In this document: one piece after another, positions 12,536 to 25,234 of the stretch
How positions within the stretch are numbered: position 1 is the first letter of the stretch
How the letters are laid out: every line of letters begins with the position of its first letter
Source: Lepus europaeus
Lineage: Eukaryota; Chordata; Mammalia; Lagomorpha; Leporidae
Direction of reading: 5' to 3'
Length of the DNA stretch: 64,000 nucleotides
Assembly (NCBI RefSeq): GCF_033115175.1
Contig: NC_084850.1
Location: 22,041,218 to 22,105,217 of the forward strand
Translations under genes and position numbers: made by a program
The notes under the pieces: model-generated
Database searches by the model: none
The model's input: only the letters and a program-made list of their open reading frames with translations
What the model was told of the DNA's origin: nothing

Positions 12536-12895
12536 GGGGGCCGGCGCCGTGGCTCACTTGGTTAATCCTCCGCCTGCGGTGCCGGCATCCCACACCAGGT
12601 TCTAGTCCCGGCTGCTCCTCTTCCAGTCCAGCTCTCTGCTGTGGCCCGGGAAGGCAGTGGAGGATGGCCCAAGTGCTTGGGCCCTGCACCCGCATGGGAG
12701 ACCAGGAGGAAGCACCTGGCTCTGGCTTTGGATCGGCGCAGTTCCAGCTGTAGCGGCCACTGGAGGGGTGAACCAACAGAAGGAAGACCTCTCTCTCTGT
12801 CACTGTCTAACTCTGCCTGTCCAAAAAAAAAAAAAAAAAAAAGAAAGAAAAAGAAAAGAAAAGAAAAAGAAAGAAAGAAAAGAAAAGGAAAGGCA
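12536..12895 (+). repeat. Young-type C-repeat SINE with long A-rich tail
   Basis: Head 'ggggccggcgccgtggctca' and end 'ctctgcctgtcc', followed by about 70 bases of poly(A) expanded into AAAGAAA units. AGAAAAGGAA at about 12524 recurs at the tail end as the likely target duplication. Confidence 0.88.
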
Positions 12896-13003
12896 AACCC
12901 AAGGTAAGTAGAAGGAAGGAAATAACAACTATAAAATAAGAAATCAAGAAAATAGAAACTGTAAAGACAATATGGAAAATTAATGAAATTGAAAGGTGAC
13001 TTT

Positions 13004-13335
13004 CTTTTTTTATTTTAAAGACTTATTTTATTTATTTGAAAGAGTTACAGAGAGAGGGAGAGACAGAGAGAGAGGTCTTCCATCTGCTGGTTCACTCCCC
13101 AATTGGCCACAATGGCCAGAGCTGCACCGATCCAAAGCCAGGAGTCAGGAGTTTCTTCCAGATCTCCCACATGGGTGCAGGGGCCCAAGGCCTTGGGCCA
13201 ACTTCTACTGCTTTCCCAGGCCATAGCAGAGAGCTGGATCAGAAGTGGAGCAGCTGGGACTCGAATTGGTGCCTATACGGGATGCCGGCACTTCAGGCCA
13301 GGGCTTTAACCTACTGCACCACAGCACCAACCCCA
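13004..13335 (-). repeat. Older-class C-repeat SINE
   Basis: Minus copy with tail at 13004 and head 'accacagcaccaacccc' (on +) near 13335. AAAGGTGACTTTCT and AAAGTTGACTTTCT flank it as target duplication. Confidence 0.9.
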
Positions 13336-14352
13336 AAAGTTGACTTTCTAAGACTAGATAATATTGGTAAACTTCCAGCCCAATTGATCAGGAAAAAACA
13401 GAGAGAGAGGACACTAAATACAAATATGGATTGAGAAATGTGATATCATTCAGAGTCTACATATATTAAAAGGACAATAAGGAAATATTATGAACAACTT
13501 CATATTATGAATAATAATGAATAACTCATAGGTGAATGAATGAACACGTTCTTGTAGATTCATACAATGTAATATTATATAGAAATAAATAGGAATAAAT
13601 ATCAACATAGAGAAATCTCAAAATAATTATCCTAAGTAAAAGAAGCCAGACTACATAAAATGACTATATACTGAATTATACGAATTATATAAAAATTCTA
13701 GAAAATGCAAACTAATTTATAACAACATAAAGCAGGTGAGAGGTTTCCTGTGGATTGGGGTGGGTAGGAAGGAGGGAACTTTTAGGGGAGATAGATATAT
13801 TCACCCTCTGAATTGTAGTGAAAGATTCATGAGTATAGACATATGGTAATAATAATGAAATGATATGCTTTTTAATGGGCAAATTAAAATTGCATGTATT
13901 TATGGTGTGCAACACAATGTTTTAAAATATATGTACATTGTGTAATAGCTAAATTAAGATAAGAAACATATGCATTACCTCACTTATTTTTTGTTGAAAG
14001 AACACTTAAAATTTACACTCTCAGGTATTTTGAAGAACACAATACATTGCTGCTGACTATCGTTACTATGTTGCACAAGAGACCTTTTGAACTTACTCCT
14101 TCTAACTGAAAACCTGCATCTTTTGGGCAGCAGCTCCCCAACCTGACTCCCCCATCTTCCCCACCCTGTAGTAACCACAACTATATTCTGTTTCCACGAG
14201 GTCAACATTGTTAGACTCCATATAGAAGTGGGATTATGTGGTAGTTCCCTTTCTGTGCCTAGCTTATTTCACATAATATAATGAATGCTTCCCAGTTCCA
14301 TTTGTGTTGTTGTAAATGTCAAGGTTTTCTTCTTTTTCAAGGTTGAATAGTA

Positions 14353-14405
14353 TTACATTGTGTATGTGTGTGTGTGTACATGTTTGTTGTGTGGGTGTGT
14401 GCATC
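14353..14405 (+). repeat. (TG)n-rich microsatellite
   Basis: Interrupted TG repeats ('gtgtatgtgtgtgtgtgta') in the L1 3' region just before a SINE. Confidence 0.7.
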
Positions 14406-14416
14406 ACATCTTCTTT

Positions 14417-14737
14417 TTAAAAAAAAGATTTATTTATTTGAAAGTCAGAGTTACACAGAGAGAGAAGGAGAGGCACAGAGAGAGAGGTGTCTTCCATCCG
14501 CTGGTTCACCCCCTAATTGGCCGCAACAGTCAGAGCTGAGCCGATCCAAAGCCAGGAGCCAGGAGCTTCTTTTGAGTTTCCCACATGGGTGCAGGGGCCC
14601 AAGGACTTGGGCCATCTTCTACTGATTTCCCAGGCCACAGCAGAGAGCTGGATCTGGAGTGGTCTCGAACCGGCGCTCATATGGGATGTGGGCACTGCAG
14701 GCAGTGGCACTACCCACTACTCCATAACGCCAGCCTC
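14417..14737 (-). repeat. Older-class C-repeat SINE
   Basis: Minus copy in the L1 3' end. Perfect 13-bp duplication TCACATCTTCTTT at 14404-14416 and 14738-14750. Confidence 0.93.
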
Positions 14738-14937
14738 TCACATCTTCTTTATTTATTCATCCTTCCATGGGCACTTGGGTTGATTCCATATCTTGGCTAT
14801 TGTGAATAATGCTGCAATGAACACAGGAGCGCACATATCCATTTAACATTTTCCATTTTAAAATGCACAGTTCCTTTTATGTCCACTATGTCTCATCAAA
14901 GCTGTTTTCAAAATACTGTTTAAAAAAGGAATGATGG

Positions 14938-15585
14938 AGATGGGCATTTAGCACGGTGGTTAAGATGCTGGCAGGGGCCGGTGCTGCGGCTCAATAGGCT
15001 AATCCTCCGCCTGCGGTGCCAGCACCCCGGGTTCTAGTCCCGGTCGGGTCGCCGGATTCTTTCCAGGTTGCTCCTCTTCCAGTCAGCTCTCTGCTGTGAC
15101 CCAGGAGTGCAGTGGAGGATGGCCCAAGTGCTTGGGCCCTGCGCCCGCATGGGAGACCAGGAGGAAGCACCTGGCTCCTGGCTTCGGATCAGCGCAGTGT
15201 GCCGGCCATAGCAGCCACTGGAGGGTGCACCAACGGAAAAGGAAGACCTTTCTCTCTGTCTCTCTCTCACTGTCCACTCTGCCTGTCCAAAAAAAAAAAA
15301 AAAAAAAGATGCTGGCAGGAAAGGCCGCATCCCATATGAGAGTATCTGGGTTTGAGTCCTGGCTCCTCCCTCCATTCCAGCTTCCTGCTAAGGCTCTCCC
15401 TGTGAGGCAGCAGGTGATGGCTCAACAGATGGAATCCTTACCACCCACGCAGGAGACCGGATTGAGTTCTAAGATCTTGGCTTTGGCCTAGCCCAGTCCT
15501 TGGATATTTGGAGCACTTGGGAAGTGAAGCACCAGATGAGTATTCACTGTCTCTGTCTGTCTACCTTTCAAAAAAGGAAAAATTA
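14938..15585 (+). repeat. Old C-repeat SINE, interrupted
   Basis: Head 'gatgggcatttagcacggtg' at 14938-14975 continues at 15320 with 'ccgcatcccatatgagag' and ends in 'tacctttcaaaaaaggaaaa'. Split by a young SINE. Confidence 0.82.
14976..15305 (+). repeat. Young C-repeat SINE nested in an older one
   Basis: Starts 'ggccggtgctgcggctcaat' and ends 'ctctgcctgtcc' plus poly(A). Perfect 14-bp duplication AAGATGCTGGCAGG at 14962-14975 and 15306-15319. Confidence 0.94.
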
Positions 15586-15587
15586 GG

Positions 15588-15918
15588 CTGGTGCCGTGGC
15601 TTAATAGGCTAATCCTCCGCCTAGCAGCGCCGGCACACCGCATTCTAGTCCCAGTTTGGGCACCGGATTCTATCCCGGTTGCCCCTCTTCCAGGCCAGCT
15701 CTCTGCTATGGCCCGGGAAGGCAGTGGAGGATGGCCCAAGTCCTTGGGCCCTGCACCCGCATGGGAGACCAGGAGAAGCACCTGGCTCCTGGCTTCGGAT
15801 CAGCGCGATGCGCTGGCCTCAGTGGCCATTGGAGGGTGAACCAATGGCAAAAAGGAAGACCTTTCTCTCTGTCTCTCTCTCTCTCACTATCCACTCTGCC
15901 TATCAAAAAAAAAAAAAG
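15588..15918 (+). repeat. Young C-repeat SINE
   Basis: Head 'ggctggtgccgtggcttaat', body 'tctatcccggttgcccctct' and end 'ctctgcctatc' plus poly(A). AAAAATTA on both sides fits a target duplication. It landed at the tail of the preceding SINE. Confidence 0.9.
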
Positions 15919-15929
15919 CAAAAATTAAA

Positions 15930-16284
15930 TAAAAAGAAAATGGCACTTACTGTGCATGTATTTTGCAAAAGAAAAAATAATAATGACATTGAGCACTCTG
16001 GAGAACCTGTTTTCCATAGGAAAATCATAGGGTAAAATGGTGTCAGAGCCTCTGAAAATGTGTGTTTTGAAAATAAAGCATTTTGTCACGTTGCCATGCT
16101 TTGTTTACAGTAACATATTTGATCTATTTTTACATCTCAAGTTGCACTGAAAGTTGTACGACATGAAATTTTTAGATGTATCCAAAGAGAGGAATGAATT
16201 TTAAAAGATTTCAAAATTATTATTTTTTATGTTAAAGAACTTTGTCATCTCTTTTTCTGTGGCGATATATATACATATATATAT
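15930..16284. other. AT-rich stretch, nothing recognised
   Basis: No gene or repeat recognised apart from a short (AT)n run at 16265-16286. Confidence 0.5.
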
Positions 16285-16299
16285 ATGGCTTTTTAAAAA

Positions 16300-16328
16300 G
16301 ATTTACTTATTTATTTGAAAGGCAGTGT

Positions 16329-16362
<34 letters not shown>

Positions 16363-16618
16363 CTTCCAACCACTGTTTCACTCACTAAATGGCAGCCAAC
16401 GGCCAGAGTTGGGCCAATCCAAAGCCAAATCTTCTTCTGGTTCTTCCAGTTCTCTCAGGTGGGTGCAGGGGCCCAAGCACTTGAGCCATCTTTTGCTGCT
16501 TTTCCAGGCCATGGCAGAGAGCTGGATTGGAAGTGGAGCCGCTGGGACTTGAACTGGCGCCCATATGGGATACTCTCACTAAAGGCGGTGGGTTTACTCT
16601 ATGCCACAGCGCCAACCC
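16300..16618 (-). repeat. Older-class C-repeat SINE with (AG)n
   Basis: Minus copy with an (AG)n run at 16332-16361 and head 'ccacagcgccaaccc' at 16618. It shares its outer target duplication with the next element. Confidence 0.87.
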
Positions 16619-16624
16619 TGGGTC

Positions 16625-16985
16625 TTTATTTTTTTAAAGACTTATTTATTTTGAAAGAGTCGGAGAGGGAGAGGGAGAGGGAGAGGGAGAGGGAGAGGGA
16701 GAGGGAGAGGGAGAGGGAGAGATTGATCTTCCATTTGTTGGTCCACTCTCCAAGTGACTCCAATGGCCAGCACTGGGCTGGCCAGGCGTCACGGGCTTCA
16801 TTTGGGTCTCCCACATGGGTGGCAGGGGTCCAAACACTTAGGCCATCTTCTGCTGCTTTTCCCAGGCCATTAGCAGGGAGCTGTATCAGAAGTGCAGCAG
16901 CTGGGACTTGAACCGACACCCATATGGGATGCTGGAGTTGCAGGCAGTGGCTTTACCCACTATGCCACAATGGCAGCGCCTACAC
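16625..16985 (-). repeat. Older-class C-repeat SINE with (GGGAGA)n expansion
   Basis: Minus copy next to the previous one. A 15-bp word ATGGCTTTTTAAAAA at 16285-16299 and 16986-17000 flanks the pair, so one member inserted into the tail of the other or they arrived together. The CT zone has become a hexamer array at 16664-16721. Confidence 0.87.
16664..16721 (+). repeat. (GGGAGA)n simple repeat
   Basis: About nine purine hexamer units within the SINE, a variable-number candidate. Confidence 0.9.
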
Positions 16986-17153
16986 ATGGCTTTTTAAAAA
17001 TCAAACAATTGAGTACAGTTTAAAACAGAAGAAAAACATTTTCCTGGGCCCATTTCCCAGTCTAATCTTACCCCTAGGAGTTATCATCATTAATAGTTTT
17101 TTATGAATTCATCTGCAAATTTTCTATAATATATGAGTACAGCAAGAAAGAAT

Positions 17154-17176
17154 CTTTTTTTTTTGACAGGCAGAGT

Positions 17177-17221
<45 letters not shown>

Positions 17222-17495
17222 TCTTCCTTTTTGCCGTTGGTTCACCCTCCAATGGCCACTGTGGCCGGCGCATCTCGCTGATCCGAAGCCAGGAGCCAGG
17301 TGCCTCTCCTGGTCTCCCATGCGGGTGCAGGGCCCAAGGACTTGGGCCATCTTCCACTGCCTTCCCGGGCCATAGCAGAGAGCTGGCCTGGAAGAGGGGC
17401 AACCGGGATAGAATCCGGCACCCCAACCGGGACTAGAACCTGGTGTGTCGGCGCCGCAAGGCGGAGGATTAGCCTGTTAAGCCACGGTGCCGGCC
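17154..17495 (-). repeat. Young C-repeat SINE with (AG)n
   Basis: T-run, 'gacaggcagagtgga', an (AG)n run at 17180-17215, the full body and head end 'gccacggtgccggcc'. A second T-run follows at 17496-17509, so the target site was T-rich. Confidence 0.92.
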
Positions 17496-17509
17496 TTTTT
17501 TTTTTTTTT

Positions 17510-18851
17510 AAATTTTGCTTTGTTTGGATACCAGTGTTATCATAGCAGACAGTACAATACAGATTGCCTTTTTCTTTTTAACAGCTGCCTAATTTTCCAT
17601 CGCCTAAAAAATATATCCTACCTTATTCCAGTACTCACTCATTTGTGGATATGTAAGCTGTTCCAGCTGTTTGCTATCTGAATATTGCAACGAACATTCT
17701 TAAACAATGTTCTCTGTGGGCATTACTTGTGAGAAATTCCTTTGACCAAGTCACAAAGCTAGGAGAGCAGGAAAGTGTGGTGGTTAAGTGTGTGTACGTT
17801 GGCCCCAAGAGGCTTCAGCGTTTGGAGAATGGCCATCAATTTCCCCAAGCCCTTGCCAACATGAGAACGTGGATAATGCTGTTCTAACATGCGTTCTTTA
17901 ACTAGGAGTAAGGTTAGACTTTTTTATAATGTTTCCCTGGATCTTTTTTTTATTTCTTTAAAGAAGCATTTTGGCGAGTTGAAAGTGAATAGATACATAT
18001 GCCGATGTAGGGGAACACAGCTATTATAGTAAATGAAATACACTTTGGAGTTCCTTGCAGTTTAAAAAAATATGACTTTTCTATTGCTGATATAAGTGTT
18101 AAATGTATGAAGACAAGAACAATAGAAGTACGGTTTTCTGTCATTTAAAAAAAGGAGACCTATGATCTGTAATGTGCCATGGGCAGTAAAACATATGGTG
18201 GGCATTAAGATTTTCAGAGGGATAGAAAGGATGGCTTGTTTCTTTCACTGGCTAAAAGGTTATGACCCACTGTGCACCACGTGACCCGTCAGGACCTACT
18301 GACCCACCAATTATCCTGTGGAAAATGGAACTCACTAACTCTTCCAAACTTTCGCCCCAATCTGCAGCTCCTGCTGTGCGCCCCATCTCTGCTAAAGGCA
18401 TCACATCCAGGCAGTGGGCCGAGCTGGAGATCCGGACCTCAGCGCCATTTCTCTCCCTGGCCCCTGCAGCTGCTCCTGGCCCTCATGCCTTTCACGGAGT
18501 CTTTGTGAGCAGGAAACAAGATAACAGACTGTCAGGCAGGCAGTGTCAGGAAAAGGGATTTCATTCTCTCGCCTTTGGCAGCTAATGCTGTGTCCTCAAC
18601 AACCCCCCCCCCTTCCCTCCAACAACAACAAACATGGGGTTTTTGTTCGTTTGTTTTTTTGTTTTGTTTTATTGGAAGCAATGCCCTAAATTCCAGTGAT
18701 CTACAGCTTTCCTCCCTGTCTAGCTCAGGCTTCTGTCCTGCTTCTTAAACTGTCTACCTGAAGGAATTTGTGGATAGGGCCCTCACTATTTGGTAGGCAG
18801 AGAGAATGGCGTTGTCCATGTAGTACACGTTAATTGAAAAATACCCTAATT
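17510..18851. other. Mostly unique sequence with a possible old LINE piece
   Basis: At 17560-17710 the text resembles a LINE 3' region ('ttgtggatatgtaagctgtt', 'atctgaatattgcaacgaac'). The rest, including a GC-richer part at 18250-18590, holds nothing I recognise. Homopolymer C and T/G runs lie at 18603-18672. Confidence 0.35.
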
Positions 18852-19107
18852 GGGGCTGGCCTTGTGGTGTAGCGGTTAAAGCCCCTGCTTGTGACACCAG
18901 CATCCCGTATGGGTATTGGTTCGAGTCCCGGCTGCTCTGCTTTCAATCTAGCTCTCTGCTGTGGCCTGGGAAAGCAGTGGAAGATGGCCCACGTCCTTGG
19001 GCTCCTGCACCCATGTGGGAGACCCGGAGGAAGCTCCTGGCTCCTGGCTTCAGACCATCCAGCTCCAGCCATAGTGGCCATTTGGAGAGTGAACTAGCGG
19101 ATGGAAG

Positions 19108-19166
<59 letters not shown>

Positions 19167-19215
19167 TTCTCAGTCTGCCTCTACCTTTCAAATAAATGAA
19201 TACATCTTTTAAACC
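18852..19215 (+). repeat. Older-class C-repeat SINE with long (CT)n
   Basis: Head 'tggggctggccttgtggtgt', diagnostic body, 60-base CT run at 19110-19172 and AAATAAATGAATA tail. Confidence 0.9.
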
Positions 19216-21060
19216 ATAAAAGTAAGTAAGTACCATAATCTTTGTGCTTTATAAACAAAAAGGATGCTGATGGTTTCTTCTCTTCTTCCACATCGATATT
19301 GTTCTTTACAACTTGGCTTTGGAAGCGAAGTCAATAGAATGCTCTCGCCAAGATGTTGCAGGGCAGCTCCTGGGAAGCCGACGGCAGAACGTGGACATGG
19401 TGGTGGGTGCCGCAACGAGCTCTCCGGTCCCCGCCTCCTGCTCATCAGCATCTCTGCCACAGAGCCCAATTCTGGCCCCTGGCTCCCAGCACCTTCCAAT
19501 GGGGGCTACTCAGGACTCCAAATTCACTTTACGATGTCTCATATCATCAGCAAAACATAATGAAGAACACAAATGGACCGCTTCTAAAAATAATATTGTG
19601 CATTTAAAAAGCAAATATTATGGGGTTTGGATTATCTGCTGTTTTGGATTATCTCTGCCACTGCTCCAGAGGGTCGAATTTCCTCAGCAGCTTAGTAGCC
19701 CTTGAAAACATGTGTTTAGTTATAAACCTTAGTCTCTCTGGAGACTCTCCAAATGGGAATGTTTCTCTCGTTTGTGAGTGAGAAACCCTTGTATTTCCTT
19801 TGACACAAAGGAGGGCATTACTGCTTGCCAATATGCAGATAATTTCAAAATGTGATCTGACCTGCAAACTTTCAGCAGTCGGCAAAAACGTTTCTCTTTG
19901 GCATCTAATGTGACAATGAGCAGGAGTCGACCGAAGAAGTGCAGCTCTTGCTTACTACTCTGGGCTATGATTTCAAGTATGAATCAAATGAAAAACAGGA
20001 GAAAAGTGATTCATGTTTCTCTCTACCTTTCTCCTCTCTCTCTCTCTCACCTGTAGTACCCAGTCCCTTCCTCAGAAGCAATCCCTCTTAGCAATTTCTT
20101 AAGAATACTTTTAGGAAAAAAATGCACAAATACATACACATGTGTATATTTAGCTTTTTTTTTACATAAATGGGAACACATTATTCACACTGTCCTACAT
20201 TAGTTTTCACTTGCTATTTACTATATCTTCACGGTTATTACATATCAGAAGGCCTATCTCTCCTCTCTTCTCTCTCTCTCTCTTTCACTATATCATAGTA
20301 TTCCATTCTGTGGCTATACATTAATTTATCTAGCCAATCTTTACCACAGATACATAGATTGCTTTTAAGTTTCCTTTCTATTGCAGAGAATACTGCCAAC
20401 ATTCTCCCTTCCTCTCCTTAAAAGGGAAAATGTAAATTATATTCAATATTAGAGAAAATAGCTCAGTGATCTCACAACTTGAATAATAAGCATTGAACTC
20501 AGAGCAAAGTTGTTTCCTTATTCCCCTCCACTCTCCTTGCCAGATTTCATTTTGTATCTATAAAAGATAAGGACTTTTTTTTTTTACAAGAAAACCCCAC
20601 AAGTCAATATCATATGTAAACAATTAGCCATATATCCCTTAATATCAGTAACAACTTGTCAGAGTTCAAGCTTAGCCTATGGGCCACTGTTCAGAGCTGA
20701 TTCGTTAAAATTCAGATCCACACAAGATCCATACATTCTGTTAGACAGCTATGCCTCTGAAATCTCTTTTAATTTTTAAAGTTTCTATTTCTTTGCTTGC
20801 TTGCTATTTGTTGTCAGCCAAACTGTGTCATTTGCCCTACCACTTCCACATTCTGGGTTTTGCCTGGTGTTGCTTTAACATATTCTCCTCTCATCCGGAT
20901 GTTTCCTGCCAACTGCGTTTTGACAGGCCATCAGATTCAGGTGTAATGCTTTGGTAGGAATACTTCCTAGACGGTGTTGTGCAGGGTCCTCAGGAGACCC
21001 CAGGCATTGTTGTACACAAGTGTGTTTGAAGGATACATTCCTGTAAGGGAAATAATGCTT
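19216..21060. other. Unique sequence with a possible LINE remnant
   Basis: At 20040-20420 there is LINE-like text ('tattccattctgtggctata' and 'gattgcttttaagtttcc'). The overlapping open frames at 19264-19705 have no recognisable protein. Nothing else stands out. Confidence 0.35.
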
Positions 21061-21068
21061 GTTCCATT

Positions 21069-21205
21069 TTTTGATTTACTAGGTAACGGGAGTACTTCAA
21101 AAGATTCATGGAAAAATGGAACTAAAAGATAAGTTTGTTCTGGTGTGATTTTCTTTGAAATCCACACTTTTTTTTTTTCATAATATACATTTTCTACGGT
21201 GTTTT
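21069..21205. repeat. Short inverted-repeat DNA element (mariner/MITE-like)
   Basis: Begins 'gggagtacttcaaaagattc' and ends with the approximate reverse complement 'gttttttcaaacccc', next to TA dinucleotides. Same family as the split copy at 296-1138. Confidence 0.5.
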
Positions 21206-21609
21206 TTCAAACCCCACCTATTATCAACGCTGTGTTACCAAGCTCTTTTCAGTCTTTGGCAATGTGATATGTGAAAAAATATTATCTTGTCAAGTGCTAA
21301 TACAATTTAGATTTGATTCAGACTTCATATTGCTATAAGCCCCAAATTTTTTTCTACATTAGTTCACATATGTGCCATATATAGGTCAATATTATCTGTA
21401 ACTGTGGCAACACTACAAATTACTAACATAAGATGAAATAAAATGACATGGGGAAAATTTTCGTTAAAATGTAACATAAAGGCATGTGGGCAGTGCTATC
21501 TCCTTTGGTTTGTCTGTAAAAATATATGACTCAAAGAAATTTTGTGTGGTATTTAGAAAATTGGTTGGATTTCCTTATTTTGACACTCATGTCCAGAGCA
21601 TTATCACTG

Positions 21610-21965
21610 GTAAGCACGCGGAAGGATCTAGCGATACAGAATGACCCAGGTCTTTGCGTCAGTGAGCCTGTAGTCCAGTAAGGGAGGCGAGATTCTTAAT
21701 GATAATGCAGTTAAAATTTAAAGGAGGGAGAGGTCACTTTAGCTGGAGGGATCAGGAAGATGTACCATTTCCAAAGGGCCTTGAGAAGGGATAAGTCTCG
21801 GAAAGGCTTATCAGATGGGGATAACATTCCAGATGGCAGGAAGGGCATGAGCCAAGGCTGGAGATGAAGAAAGAACAGGTCAAGGAATCTTGAGGAAAAG
21901 CCACTTAGGCTGTGGAGTAAATAAAGCACCTGTGAGGACGTGGAGGGACCACAGGTCCAGGAAGC
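21610..21965. repeat. Probable L2 LINE remnant
   Basis: L2-like order of phrases: 'ccagatggcaggaagggcat', 'gagccaaggctgga', and a preceding 'ccagtaagggaggcgag'. No open frame. Confidence 0.45.
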
Positions 21966-21969
21966 AAAG

Positions 21970-24900
21970 AAAGCCAAGCGAATTAGCAGAGTCATTTACG
22001 AAACACAGCATTCCGAACAATGAAGGGGGAATATCGTTACCCTGAGAAGCAAAAGGTCAAACAGGTGATTAAAAAATTGTAGCACATGCAACTTTTGGGT
22101 AGCAGTCGCTGCCACATGTCAGCATTATATCTTTTCGTAACAATTGCCCATGATAAATTTATCTGCATGTGCTAAGCACCAACCCAGTGCGATTTTTATA
22201 GTTCTACAGAACCTGGTTAGGAAAAAAATCGAGGCAAACACATTTCCTTCTTTCTTAAATCTAAATGGCATTGAGGCATAGAGGGTATTTTTAAAACTAC
22301 AATTCAGAGTAACCCACAACACTTGAGGGAAATTTTCAGAAGTCTTCATCACACCAGCTTGGCAACCTTGGTGAATTTCTCCGTATGCTGATCAGGGAAT
22401 GGGGTCAGTCATCAATCACGTTTGAAAGCTGTGAGTCTTTGGATGGCAAGCTACAAAAATAATCAGTGTTTTCTGTTGATGGATAATACGATTCGTTTCA
22501 ACAAATAGGTGTGTTTTAAAGCAATGCTGTCCTACAGAACTTCCCACAGTGAGGGAAAGGTTTTCTCTCCTCATCGCATAACGGAGAAGTCACCGTGTGG
22601 ATGGTGAGCACTCCAAATGTGGCGAGCGAGGCTGAGGAACTCAATATTGAAGCCGTAATGAACGGAAATTAAATGACAGGAAAAAGTAGCTAGTGGCAAG
22701 TGGTGCGGCATTGCACTAAAAATGATTGTTCTCTTTTCCCTGAAAGATTAAGTTATTGATGAAAACAAGCCACACCAATACAGCATGAACTCACAGAGCT
22801 TTTTAATGTTTATGCTACAACTAGGGCAAAATGCAGTCTGGAGCCAGAAAACTTTTCACATCCCTACAACTGCGCTTGTAGTCAGAGGCAATGGTAATTT
22901 ACTTCTTTATACAAAGTTTACTGGGCCCTACCCTTTTAACAAAGGCAAATGTGCCCAGGCTGCCCAACACACTTTGAAGCACAGATAAAGATTGAAACGC
23001 TCAAGTGGCAGTGCGCAAAATGGGAGCGCTGCTGTTAAATTCTGAGTGCAGTTGAAAACTGGAGTTTCCTTTTCTCCAAGGATCTTGAAGGTAGCCCCTC
23101 TGGATGCTGCAGGCAGTGGAAATGTGCCTTAAGTTATTCATCAACAGTCCCTTGGGCAGACTTTTCAAAATGGCATTTCGGATTCGTTGGAACAAAAGGA
23201 TGCACTTTCCTCGACCTTGGGAGCTCGTGAGCATTCGGAGATGAAAAGAGTAGTGACACTAAGGAAAACTATTGTCCAGAAAAATAAGCCTCTCCAAGGC
23301 GCACCGGGAATCCACAATAAAATCCCTGTTTCCAAGAAAATCCAGGCATTTCCATCAAAAAAGCCTGGAAAGATAAATAGAATGTCCTTATAAGCCACAG
23401 GTTTTTAATAATACAAAATGTCTAAGTCCAGGGTAAACAAAGAGCTAAGAAAAACTAACATCTACTAACTCAAGTTTCTCAAGACCCAGGTCGTGACCTA
23501 GAGCCTGAGCACAAGGTATTTTCAAAAGAGCTGCTTTTCCTGCGCCTGCGATGAGTTCATTTTGTGCAACTTCTCTGGCTACAGAGCTCCACCACCGCAC
23601 AGAATTTTAAAGTCAGGTGAACTACAATGACTCAGCTCACAGCAATGAAAATTGGGATTTGGGGGTTCACTTAAGAGGGTGCTGGCGATGTCCTCCTTGT
23701 CAGAGCCAAAAAAGCACAGGGGCCGACTCGCTGAATCTGAAATTCCCACTTATTTTCATTTTAGGATTACCCCTAATTCATCAGTTCCTTGGCCACCTGA
23801 TTTCCCAAAAGTGATCAGGGGAGCTTTTCATAATGTGATAAACTCTGCATCTTTGATGCTTTCTGTATGAGCTGTTTAAGTATTGTTCTTTCCAACTGCA
23901 ACCCTCTAGGAGGCAGAAGTCAACAGACCTCCTTCCCTTTGTTGCACAAGCTATTTAAACCTGCTGCTACACCACATCCTTCCTCTGACCGGCTGACTTC
24001 CAGGAACTAACCTGTGGTTTTGAAAACAGAGTATTTTCCATAGCGGGTTATATTAGTTATTACTGACATTATTGGTGTATTCTGAAGGGGTGCCCCAGAG
24101 CTTTTACAATGGACCACCAAAAAAATCAAAGAGCAATGAACAAAAAATGAGAGTCTGGCTCAGCCACCAAAATGTTCATTTATTTGTTTTCTAACTTAGA
24201 ATTTCGTAGGCTGAGGTAGGTTCTGAAAATGTTGAATGTAAGAACAAAACTCATTCCCCCATGGTCCCGAAAGTGTTTTCCTTCCGATTTTAAAAAATAG
24301 TTGAGGGCTATGTAATTTTCTTTATGAAGTTCTAGTAACAACCCATGAGAATAAAGCTGTCACCATTGAGTCACTTCTCTGCGCTGGCACCAGCTTTGTA
24401 GCCTTTTCAGTCTTCATCCAACAATGGGTGAGACCCGTCCTCTTTCATACGGGGATTTGTTTAATGTAAACTATTTTGATTTCTCTTTAATGCTTTAGAA
24501 TAAATTATGTAGGCTGGCCAAAAATCATTAAAGAGGGAACTCTGGTCATGCTTATTAAAAGAACAGTTTTCGGAGCACTTTTAGAAAGTCGGGTTGAGGT
24601 TGTATGTCAAGGGCTCAAGTTTCACAGCCATCTCCACTTTGAAACATAATATATAAAAGGCATGGGTTTTTATAGAAATCAAGTGTGTTTGGTGCTTAAG
24701 TGGGAAACATTTCAACATTTAAACTATGGCTGAGCTTTCCACTTTGAAATAGAAGCATCCGAGGAAAGAGTGATGGCTACTTTGCTGCTGAAAGGATCTT
24801 TGTGAGAAGTTCCTGCTGTCCCTTTGGCTGAAATGGTGACCAGCACTAACCCTAGAGGTCAAGTTGGTAAGGATATTTGGTCCAGTAGCATGTTTGATCA

Positions 24901-25230
24901 TCATTCAAAAAAAAAAAAAAAAAGCCTGAATCTATGAAACACAAGGGCTAAAACTCATGTCTTCAGAGCGATCATTGTATAAGTTCGATGTTGTTAATTA
25001 CACGTCTACTAAGGGCCCAGAATTAGGGCAATAGGGAATTTTTCATTGTGAGATCTCTCCAATTTTAAATTTCTAAAGAGCACAAAGCGCTTTTTGCACA
25101 TAATGCTGACATGATACAATGGTGTTCTGGCAGAGAAGAGAAACATTTGATAAAGTGAGAACAGACTTGCTACACTGTTACATTTCTTTCAGGGATGCAT
25201 TATGCAGAAGAAAGGTTTAGTAGATATTTG
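21970..25230. other. Unique sequence, nothing recognised
   Basis: About 3.3 kb with no SINE, no recognisable gene and only short open frames (under 80 codons). An A-run lies at 24905-24922. I can assign no function. Confidence 0.45.
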
Positions 25231-25234
25231 ATTT

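Larger units (their letters stand above)
12360..14905 (+). repeat. Ancient L1 LINE (ORF2 end and 3' UTR), split by three SINEs
   Basis: Pieces 12360-12535, 12900-13003, 13336-14416 and 14738-14905 read in order as L1. ORF2-like text comes first ('gaaggaaggaaataacaact', then 'cccaattgatcagg'), then an old L1M-type 3' end ('ggctattgtgaataatgctg'). All frames are broken. The C-repeat insertions fall between the pieces, as expected for an older host element. Confidence 0.7.

Noticed and set aside
18262..18585. 107-codon frame in a GC-richer patch
   Set aside because: No ATG context, splice signals or protein similarity that I can recognise, and the overlapping second frame is equally open.
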